Part shown: piece after piece, positions 25,290 to 33,020 of the stretch
Position numbering within the stretch: the first letter of the stretch is position 1
Layout of the letters: each line of letters opens with the position of its first letter
Assembly (NCBI RefSeq): GCF_900626075.1
Contig: NZ_UYZY01000006.1
Span: 286,483 to 350,482 of the forward strand
Length of the DNA: 64,000 nt
Reading direction: 5' to 3'
Source: Clostridium transplantifaecale
Lineage (GTDB): Bacteria; Bacillota; Clostridia; Lachnospirales; Lachnospiraceae
Notes under the pieces: model-generated
Databases searched by the model: none
What the model was told of the DNA's origin: nothing
The model's input: only the letters and a program-made list of their open reading frames with translations
Program-made: the position numbers and the translations under genes

Positions 25290-26249
25290 CTACCTGTTAT
25301 CAGTAACTGTTGCCGTCTTCCTCACATTGCTCTCCAGCAGACGGTTAAAGCCGAGCCATTCATTGTTGTCGCCCGCTTTTTTGAGAAGCTCGGTCATTGT
25401 CTCCAGTTTTGCGTCCGTATTGTCTGCAAATGCCAGCGCCAAAGCTTCCATTAACGCCGGTTTTTTCGGAGAACCGTATTCCAGCTCACCGTGGTGGGAC
25501 AGAATGCAGTGTTTTAATTCCGATGCCGTCTTTTCCGGGAAACCGGCAATAGTGCGGATTCTCTCGCCCACCATCTCGGTACCGATTATGATGTGGCCCA
25601 GGAGCTGGCCGTCATCCGTGTAATCATTCTCCGGAAATGCAGACAGTTCTTTTGTCTTGCCGATATCGTGGAACAGCGCCGCCGTCAGAAGCAGATCACG
25701 GTTGATCATCGGATAGGTTCCGGAATAGTAATCACACAGCTTCATCACGCTCAGTGTATGCTCCAGCAGTCCGCCTACAAAACCGTGGTGAACGCTCTTG
25801 GCCGCTGAGTGGAAGCAGAATTGTTTAACAAAATCCTTATCATCGATAAAATAGCTGCCTGCCAGCTGTTTCAGCCACGGATTCTTCATGGACAGGATGA
25901 GTGCGGTAAGATCCCGGTACATCTCTTTAATATCTTTGGAGCTGACCGGCAGGTAATCGCTCTCTATGTACTCTCCCTCATCGGCTTTCCGGATTCTCTT
26001 CACATTCAGCTGGTTGGAGCCCTGGAATACAGTCACATCCCCGTCGATAAACACGTACTGCATCACTTCAAAGTTGCCGATTCCCGGGGAACTCAGATCC
26101 CAGATCTTGGAGTCAATGGTCCCTGTTTTATCCTGAAGCGTCATGGACACATACTCTTTTCCATTCTTCGTCAGAAGGATCTGTTTTGTCTTACACAGAT
26201 ACACATCTGAGATGCGCATCCCCTCGCGGAACTGCTCGATATATTTCAT
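25290..26249 (-). CDS. 3'-5' exoribonuclease, YhaM-like
   Basis: The 319-aa protein has an N-terminal OB fold (residues ~10-110, DKTGTIDSKIWDLSS) and an HD phosphohydrolase domain with HHGFVGGLLEHTLSVMKLC and LFHDIGK near residue 200, followed by ILSHHGELEYGSPKKP. This arrangement and the length match Bacillus YhaM (CbfJ), which trims RNA 3' ends and can act on DNA. ATG 26249 is chosen because GAGGAAAAG stands directly before it. It follows the pseudoprotease gene by 100 bp. Confidence 0.92.
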   Translation of the reverse strand: MKYIEQFREGMRISDVYLCKTKQILLTKNGKEYVSMTLQDKTGTIDSKIWDLSSPGIGNFEVMQYVFIDGDVTVFQGSNQLNVKRIRKADEGEYIESDYLPVSSKDIKEMYRDLTALILSMKNPWLKQLAGSYFIDDKDFVKQFCFHSAAKSVHHGFVGGLLEHTLSVMKLCDYYSGTYPMINRDLLLTAALFHDIGKTKELSAFPENDYTDDGQLLGHIIIGTEMVGERIRTIAGFPEKTASELKHCILSHHGELEYGSPKKPALMEALALAFADNTDAKLETMTELLKKAGDNNEWLGFNRLLESNVRKTATVTDNR

Positions 26250-26348
26250 ACTTTTCCTCTCTCTCCTCGTTAACAGAGAGCCTGACAAGTCAGGCTCCCA
26301 CATAATACGCTTGCATTACCTTCTTCATTTACGCCAGACTTCTATCGT

Positions 26349-27671
26349 CTATCTGGCTCTTATTTCCACTTCAAACGGATCCAGCTCCTTGTAACCGTCC
26401 GGGCCTTTTCTCATGATTTTCACATTGACCCTGGCGCCGCAATGGGCGTTTTCTATCTGCATCTGGAGTTCCTTGAATGTGGTTATCTCTTTCTCACCGA
26501 ACAGCGTTATGATATCGCCGTTCTGAATTCCTGCATCATAGGCAGGTCCTCCGGCCACCGCTTCTACCACGTAGACTCCCTGCGGAAAACCGTTCTCCAC
26601 CATGGCCTCGTTGACCTCCTGGCCTCTGACGCCGAAATAAGGCACCTGGAACCCGTTGGTCATCTTCTCAATTACCGGCTTATAGTCGGATATCCCGACG
26701 ACCGCCGTCATCTTCTGGCTCTCTTCCGTCTTATAATCCTCGGAAGTCCATCCGATAATCTCTCCTGCCGTGTTGAGCAGAAATGTACCCATGTTGGAAT
26801 TGCTGCTGATATCGGCATATAAAATTCTGGTAATGCCGTCCGTCATCTGAACGTTTCTTGCTATATAGGAAATGGTTCCATATGTCATGGAGTGTACCTG
26901 TCCCGAAGGACCGCCTGCTCCGATCACCATATCGCCCGCTTTCACCGAGTAGGAATTACCCAGAACCAGCACCTTTACATCTTTTCTGAGATCCTCTCCC
27001 AGTTCCCCGCTTTTCACGCTGATGACCGCCATGTCCAGAACTTCGTCAATCTGTTTTGCCTGTCCCGAAACCCTGGTTCCGTCAAAAAACGTCACGGAAA
27101 TCGAGTCCGCCTGTCTGACCGCATCCGCGCTGGTAAATATCATATACTCACCGCTTGTCCTGGCAATTACCGCGCCGGCATATTCGCCGGTACTCTCAAC
27201 CGGATTGCAAAAGAGATCGGTCTGCTGTTTCCCCGAGCTGATTTTTACAATTCTTTTATCTGCCTGAACCGCCACATCGCGAAGGGAACTGTAAAATGAA
27301 TTCAGGTTCTCCGGCGTAAAGCTGTAGCGGGTAAGCGCTTCTTCAATCGCCATCCGAAGCTCTTCCTCCTCGACCTTCAGGGGAACCGTCTCCTCCTCGG
27401 CCGTGCTGACGGCAGTTGCCTCCGGATCATCCTTGGTAAATACAATTGAAGTGCTTTCCTCCGTCTCTTCTTTACCCAGATAACGGTCCGCCAAAGGTTT
27501 GGCCAGCACAAAACTGACAGCCGAGATCACGCCAAACAACACCGCAAGGCACATAAGAATGAGGACGCGCTTTGCAATCTGTTTTTTAGACAACGGCTGT
27601 TTCACAATCTTTTCCCTCATAAATTCCCGGTTAACGGGATTTTTTTTCTCAGGTCCTTCCGTATCCGGCAT
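26349..27671 (-). CDS. Membrane-anchored HtrA-like protein with lost catalytic residues and a PDZ domain
   Basis: The 440-aa protein has a cytoplasmic N-terminus, one membrane helix (about 35-57), a trypsin-like domain (about 130-325) and a PDZ domain (about 350-430, with VEAVAGGPAYDAGIQNGDIITLFGEKEI). Aligning to the HtrA/DegP motifs, TNAHV becomes TSADAV with Asp183 in place of His, the acid (Asp213 in LDMAVISV) is kept, and GNSGGPL becomes NMGTFL with Met294 at the nucleophile. It is therefore probably an inactive protease relative that binds peptides or cell-envelope partners. AAAGGAG precedes the ATG. Confidence 0.85.
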   Translation of the reverse strand: MPDTEGPEKKNPVNREFMREKIVKQPLSKKQIAKRVLILMCLAVLFGVISAVSFVLAKPLADRYLGKEETEESTSIVFTKDDPEATAVSTAEEETVPLKVEEEELRMAIEEALTRYSFTPENLNSFYSSLRDVAVQADKRIVKISSGKQQTDLFCNPVESTGEYAGAVIARTSGEYMIFTSADAVRQADSISVTFFDGTRVSGQAKQIDEVLDMAVISVKSGELGEDLRKDVKVLVLGNSYSVKAGDMVIGAGGPSGQVHSMTYGTISYIARNVQMTDGITRILYADISSNSNMGTFLLNTAGEIIGWTSEDYKTEESQKMTAVVGISDYKPVIEKMTNGFQVPYFGVRGQEVNEAMVENGFPQGVYVVEAVAGGPAYDAGIQNGDIITLFGEKEITTFKELQMQIENAHCGARVNVKIMRKGPDGYKELDPFEVEIRAR

Positions 27672-27897
27672 ATCTTTTCTCCTTTGAACAACATAACACT
27701 ATTATACTTTTCTTCGTGGCGTTATGCAAGAAAATTTTCCCGGCTCAAAATATTACCATTTCAGAAAACATCTTTCCAACACAAAGCGGCGCCGGTCTCT
27801 CGTCCGTACGCCGCTTTTAACTGATTCGCAGTGGAAATACTTCCCGCTGTCATTTTGCTAAATATAGTTTTGTTTAAAGATAATGCAGTATTGGCTA

Positions 27898-29403
27898 TTA
27901 ATTTTCTGCCGCTCCTCCGGCTGCGCATAATCCCTCGGCTTCCGCCGTCGCTCCTTTCGCCTTATTGGGCTTTTCCGGGGCGACTCTTTTGATGCTGATG
28001 CCCGTAATTGCATAGAAAATGGCAAACAGGAATCCTGTATAGTTCATGATAGCCCACGGCAGATAGTCAAGCGTTGCAACGCCCAGAGTGGCCGCCATGT
28101 ATACGGCGCCCCCCGTCCACGGAACAAGCGCGGTGATTACGGTACCGGAATCTTCCAGCGTACGCGACAGGTTGCAGGAGGCAAGTCCCCGCTCCTTGTA
28201 CACATCACCGAATAATTCGGCCGATACGATAATTGTCAGGTAGGAAACTCCTCCGATTAAGCTTGTGAGCAGGCTGGCCGCTACGGTACTGCAGATAATG
28301 CCTGAATCCGTTTTGACTTTGGTCTGGAGCTTCTGAAGCAGTACGTCGAGGCAGCCCGCGCAGGAAATAATTCCTCCAAAAATATAGGCACAGTATGTAA
28401 TTAATACCATCTCCATCATACTGCTGATGCCGCCCCTGTTGACCAGTTTCAGCACCTCTGGTATTACCGCTGCGGAATCGAAGCCGGCTTTGTCAACCAT
28501 AGTAACCTTAAAACCGGTTGCACAGGAATTAAAGACGTCTACAAAGGAAAAACCCTGGATTCCCATGGCCAGAATGCAGGCCACAATACTGGATATAAAC
28601 ATAACGGGCGCAGTCGGGTACTTCATGGCGCTGCCTATCAGGACGATAGCTAACGGAAGAAGCAGCAGGATGTGCCAGTTGTAAATCTGGCTGAACTGCG
28701 ACATCATCGTGGTGACGAGTTCGGAGTCTACGGCTCCGCCGGGGCTGTTAAAGCCTGCAATCAGGTACACGACAAGGCCCAGAAGGCTGGCCGGAAGCGT
28801 CGTCCACAGCATATGTCTGATATGGTCGTAAATATTTGTGTTTGTTACGGTGGATGCAAGAACCGTCGTGTCTGACAGAGGACTCAGCTTATCACCGAAA
28901 TAGGCTCCGGCAACAGCGGCTCCCGCCGTAATCGGCAGCGACATGTTAAGCGTTGCGGCAATACTCATGACAACGACACCCATGGTGCCTGCCGCTCCGT
29001 AAGACGTTCCCGACATTACGGCTACAATCGCCGTAGCTAAAAAGGCCGTGACATATAAAAACTTGGTGTTGATAATCTGGATTCCGTAATAAATCATCAT
29101 CGGCAGGGTGCCGGAAATCATCCAGGAGCCGATCAGCATTCCAACCGCCATCAGAATCATGATGGCTCCGGTGGAACGTCCTACTTTTTCAGAAATTGCT
29201 TCCTGCATATCCTCCCAGGTACAGCCGAGATAGAGAGCCACAAGGCCTGCGGCAGCGCCCGACATCAAAAGCACCATAGTCAGGGGCAGCTTAAGGACCG
29301 AGAAACCAATGCCGATAATAAACAGCATCAGAACAATAGGTAAAAGAGCAACAAACAGACTTGGCTGACGTTTTTCACGTGGTTTCGGTTTATCTTTTTT
29401 CAT
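27898..29403 (-). CDS. NhaC family Na+/H+ antiporter
   Basis: The ~501-aa polytopic protein matches the NhaC group: ALLPIVLMLFIIGIGFSVLK at the start, GAAVAGAYFGDKLSPLSDTT around residue 155-174, and GGVSYLTIIVSAELFGDVY and PWTGGAVYMAATLGV later. NhaC proteins exchange Na+ for H+ or, in MleN-type members, malate for lactate. ATG 29403 follows AGGGGAAA. It is the third gene of a flavoprotein-ferredoxin-antiporter operon, so it may carry the substrate or product of the flavoenzyme. Confidence 0.9.
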   Translation of the reverse strand: MKKDKPKPREKRQPSLFVALLPIVLMLFIIGIGFSVLKLPLTMVLLMSGAAAGLVALYLGCTWEDMQEAISEKVGRSTGAIMILMAVGMLIGSWMISGTLPMMIYYGIQIINTKFLYVTAFLATAIVAVMSGTSYGAAGTMGVVVMSIAATLNMSLPITAGAAVAGAYFGDKLSPLSDTTVLASTVTNTNIYDHIRHMLWTTLPASLLGLVVYLIAGFNSPGGAVDSELVTTMMSQFSQIYNWHILLLLPLAIVLIGSAMKYPTAPVMFISSIVACILAMGIQGFSFVDVFNSCATGFKVTMVDKAGFDSAAVIPEVLKLVNRGGISSMMEMVLITYCAYIFGGIISCAGCLDVLLQKLQTKVKTDSGIICSTVAASLLTSLIGGVSYLTIIVSAELFGDVYKERGLASCNLSRTLEDSGTVITALVPWTGGAVYMAATLGVATLDYLPWAIMNYTGFLFAIFYAITGISIKRVAPEKPNKAKGATAEAEGLCAAGGAAEN

Positions 29404-29426
29404 AGACGTTTCCCCTCTTTCAGATT

Positions 29427-29693
29427 TTAAACCCACTTTTTCCAGTCAAATTTCTCGGGTTTATTGATGGCAGGCGTAAATGTCATAATATCATCACAGC
29501 AGGCCAGCGGTATGGTATGGCTGATGGCCCCGAATTTACATTCCAGCGCGCACACGCCGCAGTGGCTGCACTCGTCGGGATATGCTATAAAAGGGGCATT
29601 CTTTTTATCATCCCAGCCAATCACATCGTTTGGACATTGATTATAGCATGCCTTACATTTTTTGCAATTGTCGTGAATAATTCTAACGCTCAT
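29427..29693 (-). CDS. Small ferredoxin with two [4Fe-4S] clusters
   Basis: The 88-aa protein carries CKKCKACYNQCP (residues ~10-21) and CSHCGVCALECK (~42-53), each a complete CxxCxxCxxxC cluster site, with a longer linker than in clostridial ferredoxins and a C-terminal tail ending in FDWKKWV. This organisation resembles AprB, the electron-transfer subunit of adenylylsulfate reductases. It lies 3 bp after the flavoprotein gene and should pass electrons to or from it. Confidence 0.9.
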   Translation of the reverse strand: MSVRIIHDNCKKCKACYNQCPNDVIGWDDKKNAPFIAYPDECSHCGVCALECKFGAISHTIPLACCDDIMTFTPAINKPEKFDWKKWV

Positions 29694-29696
29694 AAA

Positions 29697-31331
29697 TTAT
29701 GCCTCCTTTAATTCCGGAATTTCGCTTGTGCTGAGCTCCATCTCATTGTTCTCGCCTTTTTCCACAACCACCCACTTCTCCCACTTCGGATCGGTGTCCG
29801 GATAGTCGGCCCGGTAGTGCACATAATTAGCCAGATGGCGGAACCTCGTTTCCTTGCGGTAAAGGGAGGCCCTGATATGCATTTCCGCATAATCGATAAT
29901 GCTTTTGACTTCACAGCAGCGCATCAGCTCATGAGGATTTGACGCGGTCATCTTATCCGTAAAATTATTCTTGAGATCCAGGAGTTTTTCCAGTGCATAC
30001 TCCATCATTTTTTCATCTTTGAAGTATCCCACGTATTCCGTGATCAGCCCTCTTGCTGCCAGTTCCAGCTCCTTCGGATCGATGCCTTCCTCCCTGCCCT
30101 GAGGAGCCAGGATCGTGTTTTCGAGTTCTTTCAGATATTCGGCCGTAACTTCCGGTTCTCCTGCCGTTTCCGCAAAAATGGATGCCTGCTCACCGGCAAT
30201 ATCACCGGTTACGCTGGCTCCTACAATTGCCCTCGCAAACGCCGTCGTCGCGCCGGCTGCATACAAGCCCGGAACCGAGGTTTTCAGTGTTTCATCTACT
30301 AACGGACCTCCCATGATACAGCAGGGATCCAGTTTCATCGGTATCAGATCTTTTCTCAGATCCAGTTTTCTCTGTTTAAACCACTGTTTTGTGATTGGAT
30401 ACTCGTTGGACATCTCCCTCTCGTGCATCTTTATGATGTCTTCGGGAAGGTCCCTCAAATCCCAGTACAGCGGACCGCGGCCCTCAATCAATTCTTTCTG
30501 CATCAGGAAGCAGCGCATGACGCTCTCTTCCGGCGTATTAAGAATGACGTCGCCGTTGCGGTTTACGAGCTTTGCCATCTTGTCAAAGGGCTTCACTCCC
30601 ACGATTCCGCCTCCGGCTCTCACCAGCACATAGTCCCAGTAAAGGAATTCCATGTTGACCATCTTGGCGCCCGCCCTGTAAGCCATTGCCTCGGCGTCAC
30701 CGGTGTTGGTCGGTGAAAAGTATGTATTATAGGGTCCGTCCGGGGCAATGTACTGCCTTGTCGTCTCCCCGGTTGAAAGTATCGTCGCTTTTGCAAGGAA
30801 CGCCGTCAGTTCTCCGGTCCTTGTGTTCAATCCGATTGCTCCGACCACCCGGCCGTCTTTTTTCAGGAGTTCCACTCCCATCGTTCTCTCAAAAACCTGG
30901 GCATTTGTCTTTTCAACCGCTTGACCCAGCTTTACCTTTGTATCCACGCCTCTGTAAGAAACGCAGCAATAATGGCGCTCCGGTATTCTCCAGATAAAAT
31001 AGCTTCCGTCATCTTCCCTGACCGGAATGCCGAATTCCTCCATATCCTGTACGCGCTCATAAGCATGAACGTCAACCGCCAGCGTGACGTTTGGGTCTAC
31101 CAGTTCTTTTTTGGATGTGGAAGCATATTTTCTGGCTTCTTCATAGCTGATAGAATCCGGATGTACGCCGATGGATACATGATCCATGCCCGGTCCCACA
31201 CTGCCTCCCCGCCGGAGTGTGGCTTTGTCAAGAATTGCTACGCTTTTTCCCATTTTCGCCGCTCTGATTGCAGCAAAACAGCCTGCGATTCCCCCGCCGA
31301 TGACAAGTATGTCAGTTTTAACTACCTGCAT
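29697..31331 (-). CDS. AprA/fumarate-reductase-like FAD flavoprotein
   Basis: The ~544-aa protein has an N-terminal FAD-binding VIGGGIAGCFAAIRAAKMG (about 9-27), the RRGGSVGPGMDH segment, and a C-terminal GLYAAGATTAFARAIVGASVTGDIAG block. It belongs to the succinate dehydrogenase/fumarate reductase/AprA superfamily and, with its partner ferredoxin, looks like AprAB. Dissimilatory sulfate genes are absent, so it more probably reduces or oxidises a C=C or other organic substrate. ATG 31331 after GGAGGTAAGG is preferred to the longer frame from 31388. Confidence 0.85.
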   Translation of the reverse strand: MQVVKTDILVIGGGIAGCFAAIRAAKMGKSVAILDKATLRRGGSVGPGMDHVSIGVHPDSISYEEARKYASTSKKELVDPNVTLAVDVHAYERVQDMEEFGIPVREDDGSYFIWRIPERHYCCVSYRGVDTKVKLGQAVEKTNAQVFERTMGVELLKKDGRVVGAIGLNTRTGELTAFLAKATILSTGETTRQYIAPDGPYNTYFSPTNTGDAEAMAYRAGAKMVNMEFLYWDYVLVRAGGGIVGVKPFDKMAKLVNRNGDVILNTPEESVMRCFLMQKELIEGRGPLYWDLRDLPEDIIKMHEREMSNEYPITKQWFKQRKLDLRKDLIPMKLDPCCIMGGPLVDETLKTSVPGLYAAGATTAFARAIVGASVTGDIAGEQASIFAETAGEPEVTAEYLKELENTILAPQGREEGIDPKELELAARGLITEYVGYFKDEKMMEYALEKLLDLKNNFTDKMTASNPHELMRCCEVKSIIDYAEMHIRASLYRKETRFRHLANYVHYRADYPDTDPKWEKWVVVEKGENNEMELSTSEIPELKEA

Positions 31332-31532
31332 AACCTTACCTCCCTGATTTACTTGTGTTATCAATTCACTTTCATTCATATCAAGCATGCTTTCGTCAGT
31401 AATCTGACTCTTTTCCGGACATTCAAACCAGCATTTTCAGGCGCCAATCTATTTACTAATGCTGACTTATTCTGTGCTTTAATTATCTAACACTGCGCCT
31501 TAGAAATCCAACAGTTATAAAGAGTCGGAACC

Positions 31533-31547
31533 ACAAATAAAATTTGT
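31533..31547. promoter_or_regulatory. ACAAAT-AAA-ATTTGT dyad, candidate LysR site
   Basis: A perfect 6-3-6 dyad sits about 200 bp upstream of the flavoprotein start and downstream of the LysR gene. It is a plausible binding site for that LysR protein; evidence is only symmetry and position. The rest of 31332-31580 shows no gene. Confidence 0.4.
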
Positions 31548-31581
31548 ATCACTTATGTCCTTTCATATATACAAAACAGAA

Positions 31582-31622
31582 GAAAAAAGAGAGGACAGGC
31601 GGAATCTTCCGTCTGTCCTCTC
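31582..31622 (-). terminator. Terminator after lysR
   Basis: GAGAGGACAGGCGGAA pairs with TTCCGTCTGTCCTCTC with a 2-base loop, followed on the minus strand by a run of Ts. It ends lysR transcription ahead of the flavoprotein operon, so that operon needs its own promoter. Confidence 0.85.
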
Positions 31623-31708
31623 CCTTACCCGCGGAACGGTAAAACAGCCCGCGGAACGTTTCATTGCCGGCTTACAGCAACCCGCACGCACCACGGACAG
31701 GTTACCGC

Positions 31709-32599
31709 CTACAGATGCCGGTGTGAATTATTGTTGACAAAATCGATAAACACCTTGGCGCTGTGATCCAGTTTTTTCCCCTTCTTATACACAATTCCGT
31801 ACTGCCATACAAAATTGTCATCGGCGATGGGAACTCTGACACAGCTGTTTTTATCCATGTCCTCGGCAATGTGGTCCATACATATAAATACATATGTATC
31901 CATCTTTACCATACTCAGCAGAATGCTGATTTCCCCGGATTCCACCGCAAAGTCGGGTACCAGTCCGTGCAGACGGTACCAGTCCAGGATCTGATAATAA
32001 ATCTGATAATATTTGTTGAGGGAAACGAGCTTTTCCTCCTTCAGGTCTTCCACTCCCAGCGCGCCCAGAGAGGCCAGCGGGCTGTTTCTGTTGATTACCG
32101 CGCAAAGCTTTTCTTCTCTCAGGGGGAGATACTCTATCTCCGATTCATCGTGGGGCCGCGGACAGAAGGCCAGATCAACAGCGCCGTTCAGAACGTTGTC
32201 GACGCAGGTCGTATCGGGACTTTCAATGGCCCTGAAATCAAAATTGGGATAAGCATAGCGGAACCGCAGCAGCATGTCCGGGGAACTCGCCTGCAGAACT
32301 CCCGGAGCCAGGCCAATCACCAGATGCCCCCTCTCGTTGTTAAAACGCCGGTTGAGTTCCAGTGTCATATCGTCGAAACTCTGAACCAGAGGGGTACACA
32401 GTTCCTTCAGCACCTTCCCCTCTTTTGTCAAAACGACGCCCTTAGAAGTGCGTTTAAACAGCATCCTCCCCAACTCTTCCTCCAGAATATTCATGGAGGT
32501 GCTGAGCGCCTGCTGTGAAAGAAACATATTTTCCGCCGTTCTGGTAAAGCTCCCTGTCTCGCACAAATCTAAGAAACGTTTCAGTTGCTTGATATCCAT
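31709..32599 (-). CDS. LysR family regulator upstream of the flavoprotein operon
   Basis: The 296-aa regulator starts with MDIKQLKRFLDLCETGSFTR and LSQQALSTSMNILEEELGRMLFKR, a standard LysR helix-turn-helix, followed by a periplasmic-binding-like effector domain. It is close in sequence style to the second LysR at 51694 (both with ...QALS and an FxRT/YRT step), so the two may be paralogues. Its position suggests control of the AprA-like/ferredoxin/NhaC operon downstream, but both are transcribed in the same direction, with a terminator between. Confidence 0.9.
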   Translation of the reverse strand: MDIKQLKRFLDLCETGSFTRTAENMFLSQQALSTSMNILEEELGRMLFKRTSKGVVLTKEGKVLKELCTPLVQSFDDMTLELNRRFNNERGHLVIGLAPGVLQASSPDMLLRFRYAYPNFDFRAIESPDTTCVDNVLNGAVDLAFCPRPHDESEIEYLPLREEKLCAVINRNSPLASLGALGVEDLKEEKLVSLNKYYQIYYQILDWYRLHGLVPDFAVESGEISILLSMVKMDTYVFICMDHIAEDMDKNSCVRVPIADDNFVWQYGIVYKKGKKLDHSAKVFIDFVNNNSHRHL

Positions 32600-32895
32600 A
32601 TACTCCCCACCCCTTGCCGCTCATATGCAGCCTGCCATAATACCTTGTATTTTACTACTCCCGCTGCAGCAGAGTCAAGGCAAATAAGGCGCTATGCAAT
32701 TACAGTTATCAGGCGCTCCATGCTCAGCAACTCACTCTTCGATTCACGGAAATGATTATTAAAGCGGCCGCTGTTTATCATATTCTTCTTCTCTTTCTTA
32801 AAAACCGGCATATTTTTACCTTAAACGACACATTTTCCCCTTATCTTAAGAAAAAGGACGGAATTAAGGGGTGGCATAACGGAAACTGGATATGA

Positions 32896-32901
32896 TATAA
32901 T
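32896..32901 (+). promoter_or_regulatory. Probable -10 element for mutS2 with a leader hairpin
   Basis: GATATGATATAAT gives a good -10 (TATAAT), though no clear -35 is seen. Downstream, ATGACAGCC and GGCTGTCAT (32935-32962) form a hairpin in the ~115-nt leader. The rest of the 32600-33020 gap is AT-rich with no gene. Confidence 0.5.
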
Positions 32902-33020
32902 GTGTGCGTAAGCGGATATTATACCCCAGACCGAATGACAGCCAACCTGTGCCGGCTGTCATTATTTCAGCTCAGCAATTATGAACCCATAACTCAATTA
33001 TCTATACAAGGTGAATTAAA

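Noticed and set aside
29697..31331. Assignment as dissimilatory adenylylsulfate reductase
   Set aside because: No sat, dsr or qmo genes are nearby and the organism type is fermentative; only family resemblance is claimed.
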